Assembly (NCBI RefSeq): GCF_000002865.3
Contig: NW_001865043.1
Coordinates: 663,729 to 727,728 of the forward strand
DNA: 64,000 bases
Reading direction: 5' to 3'
Origin: Monosiga brevicollis MX1
Taxonomy: Eukaryota; Opisthokonta; Choanoflagellata; Craspedida; Salpingoecidae
This document shows, piece by piece, positions 31,297 through 42,646 of this stretch (positions within the stretch are counted from its first letter, which is position 1; each line of letters starts with the position of its first letter). The translations under genes were made by a program, and so were the position numbers. The notes beneath the pieces were generated by a model. That model was not told where the DNA came from. It saw nothing but the letters and a program-made list of their open reading frames with translations, and did no database searches.

Positions 31297-34200
31297 ATGG
31301 CGCCGCGGGTGTGCAAAATCGGTACTGGCGATGAGATTTTGGGCGTGCTGCAAATGCAAAATGATCAGTTTCGCTGCCTGTGTCGTCTGCCAAAGGGTGC
31401 GATTTTATTGGACAATGTCCCCGAACCTGAAGAGGTGCACCTCTTCCAGGTCGATGAGGATTTGACCGTGAGACTGAACGATGTCGTGCTCGATCTGGCC
31501 CCTGGACGTCAGCACGTCCTCAGCCTCATTCGCACGCTACATGCAGCCGATGCTTTGGACTACATTGAGTGTCCTGACGCGCTCCGTGAAGAAGCCACGA
31601 CCGATGGCAAGCCACCCGGCCACACTGGCTACCACGTTGTCATGACGCGCACCCTCACGGGTGTCGAGTTTCGTTCCAGCGGCCAGAAGCGCCCAAACCC
31701 GCGCATCAACATGATCCTGTCTAAGAACGGTGATCTCTCTTTTGCCTTGAACACCGAACGCTTTCGGGTGATCAACAAGATGGGATTTGAGGAAAACCAT
31801 GAGGACCCGCGGCTTTGCCGCCTCCTACTTCAAGTCGACGGCGACATCATCGCTGTGCCAGCTGCCGAGGCACTGCCGTGGCTACGGGCACTCACTATGG
31901 TTTCTCTCAATGTGCCGCAGCGCGAGGCCGTCCAGCATCTCTTTACTGGCAAACAAAGTGAACGCGCGCAGGATCTCTGCCAAAACCACCACGTGCTCAA
32001 CTGCGACATGAGCGAACTCGTGGCTCTCGATCTGCTCGGCGGGACTGCCTCCCGTGATTACGAGGGGGCTGGTGACTATTTTATTGTGTGTCATGCAACA
32101 TTTGCACCCCTGCCCGAACTGAAGCCTGGCACCATGGTGCCCCATCGTGGCCAGCCCTTGCAGGCACTTGGGCCTATTCACGATGCGGTTGTGACATTAT
32201 AGGAGACGAGCCTTGCCTGGCGCATGTTGCCCTTCAAAGATGAGCTAGCCTATGTAGACAGTAGTCAGGACACGGTCGTGATCAGGCGCGAGCAGCACAT
32301 CAGCCGTACGTCGACAGACACGCCTGTCTGGCATCCTGTGCACCATCGCGCCGGGACCGTATGCCTCACGTGGTCCATGCCTGTGAACGAGCGCAGAACA
32401 AGGGTATCGATTTGTCAAGGTCATCAATGACGGGTCACGACGAACGGTACGTGCTTGCCGAGGTGTCTTTCGACGTGTCTTTCAGCTGACCGAGCCCGCC
32501 ATGCCCTGGCCACAGGTGCTGCAAAGTCTTAGCATGGAGCAAGACCAGAATACCCTGGATGTTCGCGATCAGTTGGGTTGGGGTGACAACGTTCCGCTTC
32601 ACGAACAAGCACGCGTGCGCAGCAAGCTCTACGAGCTGCGCGATGAAATCCCCCTAACCTTCAACCTCGATGGCACGGTGCGCCGGCTTTGGAATGCACC
32701 CCTCCACCCACTCAGGTACCCAGTATGCTGGCATGCCGCGTCACTGACATATCTTGGGTTGTGATAGAGTTCCAGCTGGGGCGCAGTTGACTATGAATGG
32801 ATGAGCAACTCAGCAGTTTTTCAAAGCGGTGAAAGCAGCGTGATCCTGGCAACAGTTCGCTTTGATGGGAGCGCCGACAAAATTTTGGTCGTGCGCGATG
32901 GTATTCCCTCGCGCTTCATATCCTCCTTGGAGCAGGTGGAGGATGGCGGGCTCATGGACGATGTAGGTCGTGTCAAAGGCCGCACTCAGTAATTTTTGAA
33001 TTCAGCTCGCTCCTTTCTATCCACCCGACCTGTCTGCACGCAGAGTTCTATCCGGCGATGAGGAGTGATCTGTGCTCATTCGAAGTGACTTTGGGGGTCA
33101 TTGCACTGCAGGCGCAAACGCATTACGAGATCACGCCGGCTGCACTGAACAAGCTGTTGCCCAAGCTTTATGAGATCAACTCGCTCATTGCACTGGTCTC
33201 CTTGCCACCGTCTCCCAAATGGCGCGACCGCACACCGGTCGCCTCCTTCCTGGACGGCGACGGCGATGCGGTCGTCTTTCAGCTACAACAGCACGTTCAG
33301 ACCAAGGAGCGGCGCCTGGTCAAGGTGGTCAATGTCAAGCGCGTCAAAGTGCTGACCAAATTGGTATGGAGTGAGGGCAATGATCTGCGCGACCAAACTG
33401 GTTGGGGTGGGTCCGTACCCGATGAGAGCGTCCGCAGCGTTGTTCGCCGCCTGCAAACCTACCCGTTGGCCGAGTTTGTCGACTTTCCCGTTTTGCCGGA
33501 TGACGAAGTGGTTTTGGACATTGTCGACTTTGTGGACGAGGACGGAGATTCAATCGGCTTCCTTTTGGCACGCTCACCGGAAGGCATGGTTCAGCTCCGT
33601 GAGCGCTGTATGGGCCAAGCTCAATTTGAGCCTATTCCCAGCGTGCGCTGGAATCACGAAGAACATGGCCTCAGCTACTCTGATTGCTTTGTGCCCGTGG
33701 GTCGTCAGGATCAAGAGCGCGTCTTGGATGCCCTCAAGAGCGCGTCCCAGACACATCCCGGAGTCTTTACCTTTTCAGGCTATGAAGAGGTATGTCCCTC
33801 ACGATCCGGTCTCAGCCCTGAACCACACTAATTGGCTCACGTGTACAATGCTCTCTATTGCCATCGTAATTGCGACCGCCGCGGGGCGGCATGCATCTCA
33901 GTTCAAGAGCTCGGTAAGCCTTGGATTGGGCGATCAGGGGGGTTTTTTTTTCCGCTTCGTGTCTGATTGTGTGGGCAGCACGCTCACTCACCGCCTCTCG
34001 CGTTGTTTGGCATCAGATCAAGCGAACGCAGCTTACGGACGAGGCGGCGTTGGACATCATCTCCAAGGCCGAGGGGCGGAAAACGGCCAACCGTTCTGTG
34101 GTTTGCGTGCTTATTGGGCGCGGTGGTGCCGGTAAAACACAAACGGCCAAGTCTATGCAGGGTATCGAGTTTGAGGCGGTTGGTTTTGTCCGCACTGCCC

Positions 34201-37200
34201 CTTTGTGTGACGCCGTCGCTTGTAGCCATGCCCATGTTTTTGCAGCTAGAGCAATACGCTTTGGTGATGGATCTTGGCCTTTTCTCCGTGCTCAACAACC
34301 TGTCTTGTACCTTCGTAGGAACGCAAATCTACCATTGGTGGCGATCGCACTGATCTCATGTTTGAGTTGCAGCAGGATCAGATTGTCGTCCGCAACGGCG
34401 CAGCCTTTCACAAGGTGCGTAGCATTCGAGCTAGCCCAGCTCAAGCCCTGTGCTCATGATAAGCGGTGCCTGTGTGCGATGTTAGGTGGAGAAGGTGAAT
34501 CATACTGCACGTGGGCTTTTGTTATCCACGGAGGAGGGAGAGGAGCCCGATGACCTGGAGCTCGATGCCATTGTGCGAGGCAACGATAATTTTGCCCAAC
34601 GTGACAGCCTTGCCAACGAGTTGAGGACCAACAATCGCATGCGGGGCCACAGCGACCACGGCAGTAAGTTACACGGCGCGTGGTTGAGCCTGCGCGGGCG
34701 CTTGCAGGCTTTTGGGCGGGGCAAATTGGCGCCCCAAAACTCAGCTGCTAATGGCCAACCCCTGTCTTTGTGGTTGTAATGCTCACAAACGTCGGCCTCG
34801 TTTGGTTCACAGTGGATGCCCCCAGCATCAGTAGCAGCTCTGGTGCGGTCCGACGGACTAATAGCAAGAGCACGCCCATGAAATCCCTGCATAAGGCCCC
34901 ACAACCAGGCCAGCAGGCCCGCCCCGGCAGCGCTGCGAATGCAAAGGGGCCCGTGGGGGGCGGGGGTGGCGCTGCTGCCAATATGACACGTGCCCAGCGG
35001 CAGCTCATCCTTCGCAGCGTCCAGAACAGGTCTCGCGCCCTGCTTTGTGTGCTCAGTGGCATGGTTTGTTGCGTGCAGAGCGACGTTGTTCTCACCGCCG
35101 CATGCCTCGACATAGTGAAACAGAGGAAGGCATCCATGTCAACTTTTTTGACTTGGGCGGGCAACTTGAGTTTAAAGCCTTGGTGGAGGGGTTCTTGCGC
35201 AGCGGCAACGTGATTTGTGTCTTTTTTTCCATGTATGAGGTACTTCGTAATCTTCGAGGTCGAAGCAGCACTCATACGGACGACAAGCACACTGGACTTG
35301 AGCACTTTCTTGCCTGGTGCGACTCGGTCGTGTCCATTAGCAGTCATGGCCCCGTTTTATTTGTGGGTACCTTTGGAGATAAGGTATGTGGCGGGGTGAA
35401 CATCGCGTTTGTAATTCCTTTATCCGACCACCCCACCCATCACCAATCTGGGGGCACAGTCGCGATCCATGGGCAAGTTCATCCGGCGTTTGGGCACATA
35501 TTCTGTTAGGTGCCTGCATTGACAGATCGCGAGTTTATCTCTTTGGAGCTGCGACGCATCCTGACGCAGCGGCAGCATGCCATTTTGTCACGCGTCATCT
35601 TCCCGCAGCAGGATAGTCGCCTCATTTTCTTTCCCGTCGACAACACTCGGTCGCAGCAAGACCCGGGTATCCAGGCGCTCTCGCAGTCGCTGATTGCCAC
35701 AATGCGCGACAGCGAGGTTGCTCGTCTGCAGGTGCCACTGGCGCTGCGCGTGTGGCAAGACAGCATCAACAGTCTTGCCTATCCAGTGACAAATGAGGCA
35801 CTGGCCTTGGCCTCGCCCATCTGCCAGGCTATTCGCAAGCAGCAGCCGGATCCCTTGATGCCATTGGGCACACTGACGCTGACCGAGCTCCGCGAGCTAT
35901 ACGATGAGAGCTTTGGTCATGCAGAGCCGACGGATCTGCATGGAATCGAGTTTCGCCAGGTATGATTCTTGCAATGTGATAGCTGGTGCCAGCTTCTTCC
36001 TTGGTCTGTGTATTGGAGTTTGGTCCAATGGTGTTTTTTTGGGTTCAGAGACTGATGTTTTGCGTGGTATGGCGTGTTTTGCAGTGGGTTGATGCCATTC
36101 ATGCTCTCGGCACGATTACGCACTTCAATTCGCCTGCACTCGAGGATCTAGTTGTCCTGAACCCCATCGAGCCACTCAGCTACATGACGCTGCTAGTGCG
36201 CAACTTTGATCTTCATCGTCTGCCCTTGGATGCCACGGTTGAGTTTACTGAAGACTTTCGCCTCTTGCGTGACTCTGGTACGTGGCACGAGGATAGCTGC
36301 TCAGCAAGAATGGCATATCCCTTGGCTGGGCTTGGCATGGAGTTGGAGTTGATCTGACGCGATGTGCTGTTGTGTGATTTAGGCATGTTAATGCCTGAGC
36401 TGGCCACGCATTACTTGGGCCAGGCGAGCAAAACGCCGCGCCAACTGCGCGACCTGAATGAGCGCGAGCAACAGCAAATTTTAGCGCTAATGCTGCAGGT
36501 TGGCTGCCTTTGAGTGGGGCGGGGGGTGCCAGGGCAGCATTGCAAGGCCCATATATGACCCGCCCCTGCGTTTTTATGTTTGATTCTTCGACTTGGACCG
36601 GTGCAAGTCTAATAAACAGATTTGCACTCCTCATAACTTGGCTTGCGTTTCGTCCCGCTGTTTTGCAGTTTGGTGTCGCCGTGCCCTTGCAAGTGGGGAG
36701 CACGGCTGCCTACATGATTCCGGGGTTGCTACCTTACGCTGCACCGTCCTTTTCTGACGCCGGGGAGGCTGCCGTAGAGGTAGGAGCCACATTTCCCCCC
36801 GCAGCTTGTAGTTTAGATGGTGATCTCTGGAGCTTGTTTCTGTGTGTTCTATGTGGAAGCAGAAGGGGCGCGTGTGTACTAGGTCACATTGTGTCGTGTG
36901 CGTTTCGTTGGGTTGCAGGTGCTGGTGGCTCCTTTTCACGGGCAAACGCTCACGCGTTTTGATTACATTTTGGAGAAGGACCTCGTGACTCGCACCACTT
37001 TGCCAGCCGGGCTATATGATAAGCTAATTGCAGCTCTCACCTCACACAGCCAAGGCGGCGCTTCAGCAATGCTGGCACAACCGGCACTCTCCAAAACCAT
37101 GTCACGCCTGACTTTGGGCCGTTACGTGATTGATGTGATCCAAGATCGCCGCATGGGATGCCTGCGGTGTTTGTTTTACATTGAAAATGCCATCGGACTC

Positions 37201-39127
37201 ATTCAGCAGGCAAGTCGTTGCTAGTACATTTGTAGTCTTGTTGAGCTGCGCAACAATCTGTGTAGGCCCCAACTGCGCAGCACAGTCATCACGCATTGAA
37301 AAGCCGCCTCACCATGGCCCAACGATCATGCGTTTTTGCAGGTGGATCAGCTGCTGCGCAAGGTGGTTCAGCAAGGCTTTTGCTCGCTACGCTACAGCCT
37401 GCTGGTCAAGCTCGATGGCGACACTTACATTCCGGTATACTTTGCTAGGCGGAACCCTGGTCGCCTTGGTGGAAGTGTTGGTCGATCACACATTGGCACT
37501 CGTGGCGTGCAACTAGGTACAACGGGTGCAAGAATTGTACGAAGCTGGCCAACGCAGCTTTATGGTGGGGGCCACATCGATGCGCCGTGAGCAGCTGATG
37601 GAGCGTTTGGCAGGCTTGCTGCCGCTGCGTTCCAACAGCCAGATTTATCACGTCTTCATCTCGTATCGCCATGAGCCGCAATCCATCGAAGGTGCGGCAG
37701 CCTTTGCCAATGAGTTGACTGTGCACGCGTTTGGTGAACGAGGCGAGCGCGTCAACACCTTCTTCGACGTGGTCAGTCTGGAAGTTGGGATTCGCTATGA
37801 TGAGTCCTTTTTGCACGCCATCATGAACAGGTACGGAGAGTGCTTTGGTGTGATCGGCAAAGCCCAAGAACTTTGCCAGCCTTGGTACACCCATGCCATT
37901 GCTGGCGAGTTTGAGTGGTGTGGTGGTTTGTTTTTGTCTGTCTCTGCCTAACATGGCTCTCATGTGTCGCAGCGTCATCTACACGCCAGTCATCAGCACC
38001 GAAGCACTTCGACGCTTGTGTGATGAGTCAGCACTCTCGGCCCTGGACAACTTTTTACTCGAGCTGTTGGTGGCTGTCTCGCTGTTTGAGAAAACGGGCT
38101 ACCCACGTGTTGTGCCTTTGATTGTTGGCGAGGTCTGTGCGCGTCATGACAAAGGGCGGGGTGCAAAAGGTGTGTACCGTACTGAAGCTCATGGGGGTTT
38201 TTATTGTGGCTCAGTTGCACGAGGATGAGGAGGGGCTGCCTGCCATGACCAACTTTTTCAAGACGTTTGACATGTCACAACTACCGGACCGCGTCAATTT
38301 GCCGACGGCGCGAGTGGCCCAGGACTTTTTGCAAAAAGAGCGCGGCCAAGGTTTGGACGGAGAGTTGACTGTGCGGCGCGTGATTGAGACTGTGTTGAAG
38401 TATCATACCCCACTCTTGCTCTGGGACTTTTTGGCGCCGACACCGGGTGGAACGCACGGGCGCGGGGCGATTGAACCGCGCTTAACTCGCCTGGCTCGGC
38501 GCCACGTGGACATGCAGCAGCTGTATGCCAAGGCTGCGCGTGAGACGGTGACGTTGCTGGAGGGTGTTGTCGACAAATTCCAAGAGCAGCGGGCTAGTGC
38601 CAAGGGTCGCCCACTTGGTCGGAGCCGATCCTCGCAGAAGAGCCGCACGCAGGTTTGACGCTTGCGCCGGTTTCGGGACGGGCACAAGACTCTTTGTGAC
38701 GGCGTGGGAACGTGGTCGTGCAGACCTTGAGCAGAGCTTTCCTCACACTCTTGGTATGTTATCGCTGCGCAGGCGATTCAGAGCCACCTGCTCGAGGCGG
38801 TAACAACGGCGGCTGACCAGACTGGGGAGACCGCGGTGAGAGATTGGCAAGTCGACCAGGTTGTGCGCTGGCTCAATGAGCTGGGCTTTAAACAGTACGT
38901 GGAAGCGTTTACACGGGAAGAGGTCAACGGCGCGCTTCTTCTGCAACTTTCTTCAGAGGATTTGGAGCAGGATTTGGTACGTGGGATACTTTTTGGGTTG
39001 AATGCGTGTTTTGTTGTCCCAGCTGGGCGGATATGGACTCATTGTCCCGGTCGATTTGGAAACACAGGAGGTAAAGAGCCGGCTGCATCGCCGCAAGATG
39101 CTCGAAGCTATCAAGCAGCTCGAATAG
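31297..39127 (+). CDS. ROCO GTPase with TIR and SAM domains
   Basis: Twenty-three exons, all phase-consistent, give about 1,828 residues: 31297-32085, 32203-32305, 32397-32446, 32516-32715, 32770-32962, 33046-33789, 33902-33913, 34017-34178, 34319-34414, 34486-34663, 34813-35029, 35116-35383, 35510-35959, 36085-36277, 36383-36498, 36669-36779, 36919-37209, 37342-37434, 37517-37830, 37973-38132, 38215-38652, 38773-38976, 39023-39127. The N-terminal ~690 residues are unrecognised but contain a duplicated module. A Roc GTPase follows: GRGGAGKT P-loop, STIGGD switch I, DLGGQLEF switch II, VGTFGDK as a G4-like motif. Then a COR region (WVDAIHALGTITHF, YMIPGLLP), a TIR domain (YHVFISYRHE, NTFFDVVSLEVG, FLLELLVAVSLF) and a C-terminal SAM domain (WQVDQVVRWLNELGFKQYVE, HRRKMLEAIKQLE). 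Likely a cytosolic GTP-regulated signalling scaffold; TIR NADase activity is possible. The first six exons could belong to a separate gene. The 12-nt exon 7 is optional. Confidence 0.85.
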
Positions 39128-39476
39128 GGCTGGATTAGCTAAGCGACATGACTGCGCGGCTGGGGCTGTGTGCTTTCGGGGGTATGCGAGCCGGCTTTCT
39201 CTCTTGAAAACGGTGGCTGAAGGCCTGTTGTGTTGAATGAACAAGCAGGCTTTGATTTGTTACGATCATATGCTCTCGTCAATTCGTGTCGCCATTGTTT
39301 TGTGAGTGCATGGAATGAATCTTTGCTTCTTACTTTCAGTATGTCAATCATCGGCCTATTCTGACTAGTCGGGCGAGGGGGCGTCTCAGACGCGCAACTC
39401 TTTAAGAATTATTGGCATTCGAAAAAGAGGGGCGGAAGGAGTTGCTGCTTCCAAGGGAGCGGCAAGCGGGAAGAAC
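39128..39476. other. convergent intergenic region
   Basis: About 350 bp between the ROCO (+) and glycosyltransferase (-) 3' ends. Nothing recognised beyond presumed UTRs. Confidence 0.4.
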
Positions 39477-40623
39477 TCAAGGGTTGCTCGAGGATTGAAA
39501 GGGGGACAGGGCGTCAGAGGACACAACGCAAGTCGAGGTTGGCGGGCGAGCGGCCCAAGGCCACAGGGCGGGCCAGAGGCCATCATCAGTAAGATAACGC
39601 GTGATGCGTTTGGAGGTGCTGAGGCCAAACTGAAACATGAGGCTGTCGGGGTAGCGTTGGCGGGCTTCGGCGGGAGTGGTGTGGGGGTCGGATTTCCACC
39701 AACCACCCGGGTAAAAGATGTGGGCGGGGATGAGGGTCACGGGCACTTGACGCAGGGTGGCAGTCACAAAGTCTGGGCCAGTGACTTGCCAACGGGCCAC
39801 GCGTTCCACGACGCGGAGCTGAAAGTAAGAGTGATTGAGGTTGCGAATGACGAGTTCGAGGCCCGGGTGGTGGGGAGCAGCGCCAATGACACCGACGGCA
39901 TACATGTGCGGTTCTTGTTGCGGAGTGGGGTGGCTGGCGGGGCGCAGCTCCTCGCCAAAGAAGAGACCTGTTGCATTGGCCTGCTCAAGCAGGGGCTCAA
40001 GGGGGCGGCCAAGCCAGAGGGAGTCGGCATCAACGTAAACACCACCGTAGTGGTAGAGAAGTTCATAGCGAGCAATGTCGGCCTTGTTGGCAGGGTGCTC
40101 CTCATGGAGGTAGGCGGCCCGGTTGCGCAGGGGCAAGCGGTCCAGCTCGGATTGCGTCCAGAGGTGGTAGGTCCAGTCCGGGTGGGCGGCGCGAAAGTCA
40201 CGGGACCAGGTGGTGACCCAATCGCAGGGCGGGGTCTCAGTGCCGAGCCAGATCTGATGCAGAATCTTAGGGACGCCTTGAACAATCACAGGAGCGGAGG
40301 AGGGTGATGGGGGGTGAGGCGTGGTGCGAGGCTCCAGACTGGCCAAACAATCCAGGACGACGACAGAGGGGCAGGGGCTGGGCGCAAGAGCAAGAAAAGA
40401 GCCAGAAGGGGCTTCAAGGTTGGCAGGGGCGGCTAGGGTGTGCGAGCAACGTACGGGTGGTGGTCAAAGGATGAGCCAGACTGTGGTCCAGATGCTCAAA
40501 GTTGGGTCGGGGAAAGGGCAATGGGGCAGGCCGCGAGAGACTGCGGCCGGCGTACAGACATAGCGGCAGCAGGACGAGAAGGCTGAGCGCGACCTGCAAG
40601 GTGTAAGAAAGGCAAAGTGACAA
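39477..40623 (-). CDS. GT32 / OCH1-type glycosyltransferase, type II membrane
   Basis: Exon 2 (40338-39477) carries the Gly_transf_sug (DXD sugar-binding) domain: VPKILHQIWLG, HLWTQSELDRLP, then ADIARYELLYHYGGVYVDAD with the DXD metal/nucleotide-sugar motif, and VIGAAPHHPGLEL. Exon 1 (40623-40451) encodes a hydrophobic anchor (VALSLLVLLPLCLYAG) after a few residues, as expected of a Golgi type II enzyme. The join uses donor GTTGCT, which restores phase to 344 residues. An adjacent stronger GTACGT donor would break phase with the acceptors seen, so the 5' junction is tentative. Family role: transfer of a hexose, often alpha-mannose or related, onto glycans or glycolipids in the Golgi. The acceptor here is unknown. 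Confidence 0.82.
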
Positions 40624-41531
40624 TGTTCAGAAAGGACGGGGCCAGGCAGTCGTTGCTTTGATCGAGCCCAGTGCCAACCAGGTTCCAAGAAGCTGTACCG
40701 ACCAGAGCACGGCAGATGTGCGAGCGACGCATGCTGTTGTCAGACGAGCACCATGCACTCTTTGGCTTGATGAACGATTGACGCAGCTTGTGGCAGGAAA
40801 AAAAAACACCCACACCACCTGCCTGCTTGCAGCCACAGCGAAAGGAGGAGGAGGAGGAGGAGGAGGAGGAGGAGGAGGAGGAGGAGGAGGAGGAGGAGGA
40901 GGAGGAGAGTCCGTCCCGGGTGACCGATGGTCCCTTTGGAAAACACCACCGAGGCACGACTTGACAAGATCTTGTGTTTTGGACCAGCCACGTGCCAAAG
41001 TTAAATGGGTTTCTTGGAACTTGAATAAAAATATTATGAGAATCAGCAGCAAATGGCAGCCCCCCTCCTCTTCCCTCTCTCTCTCTCTTTTTTTTTTTTT
41101 TTTTGGGGTGGGGGGCACTGCCTGCCTGCCTCGACTGTCGATGATGGGAAAGAATTGACCCGAGCCTGGTAAAAGCCGTGAACATGGCGGTCCTTGGCTG
41201 ATCGTGCAGAAAACTTGCTGCAGTGTGTGTGTGTCGCCTCTCTACAAAACACGCCTTTGGTAGGGGTGATGCGCCATTGGGCATTACCCCTAGCCTTTCG
41301 CAGCAAGATGCCGGCGTGAAGACTGGTCACAAAGCTCAGCCCTCGCTGTCTATCCATGTTGCCCAGACTAGCCAACCAAAAGGCAGCAGAGAGAAAAAAA
41401 AAGAAAGATGATCGCGTCTAATGGTGTTTAGGAACACCGGTTTGGGATAGAATAATAAAGAGCAGTCGATATGCACGTCGCATTCACAGCTCAAGAGCTC
41501 AGGGGCAATAGAGAGCACAAGAAGAAAGTGC
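40624..41531. other. intergenic region with (GGA)n tract
   Basis: About 900 bp between the glycosyltransferase start and the H4 3' end. It includes (GGA)n at 40843-40907 and a T18 run at 41087-41104. Frames crossing these are simple-repeat artefacts. Confidence 0.5.
40843..40907. repeat. (GGA)n microsatellite
   Basis: About 21 uninterrupted GGA units, located some 220 bp upstream of the glycosyltransferase start on the opposite strand. Confidence 0.9.
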
Positions 41532-42256
<725 letters not shown>

Positions 42257-42646
42257 ATGTCGTCCAAGACTGGCAAGGCTGGCAAGGCTGCCGGAGGCAA
42301 GGCCAAGTCACGCTCTTCTCGCGCCGGCCTTCAGTTCCCCGTCGGTCGTATTCACCGTCACCTGAAGAACGGCAACTACGCCCAGCGCATTGGTGCCGGT
42401 GCTCCCGTCTACCTCGCGGCCGTCATGGAGTACCTCGCCGCTGAGATCCTCGAGCTGGCCGGTAACGCCGCCAAGGACAACAAGAAGACGCGTATCAGCC
42501 CCCGCCACATCCAGCTGGCCGTCCGCAACGATGAGGAGCTGAACAAGCTGCTCTCGGGCGTCACCATTGCTCAGGGTGGTGTGCTCCCCAACATTCACAA
42601 CATTTTGCTCCCCAAGAAGAGCTCCTCTGCCGCCAAGTCGGAGTAA
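42257..42646 (+). CDS. H2A: histone H2A
   Basis: A 129-residue intronless frame. It shows the [12 protein letters not shown] motif, the [20 protein letters not shown] helix region, the acidic-patch residues of NDEELNKLL, and a docking tail [10 protein letters not shown]. It ends SSAAKSE with no SQ[E/D]-hydrophobic tail, so it is canonical rather than H2A.X type. Nucleosome core component, paired with H4. Confidence 0.98.
   Translation: MSSKTGKAGKAAGGKAKSRSSRAGLQFPVGRIHRHLKNGNYAQRIGAGAPVYLAAVMEYLAAEILELAGNAAKDNKKTRISPRHIQLAVRNDEELNKLLSGVTIAQGGVLPNIHNILLPKKSSSAAKSE

Noticed and set aside
40496-41284. Minus-strand frame with a long Ser run upstream of the glycosyltransferase
   Set aside because: The Ser run is the (GGA)n repeat; the frame disagrees with the enzyme's anchor exon.
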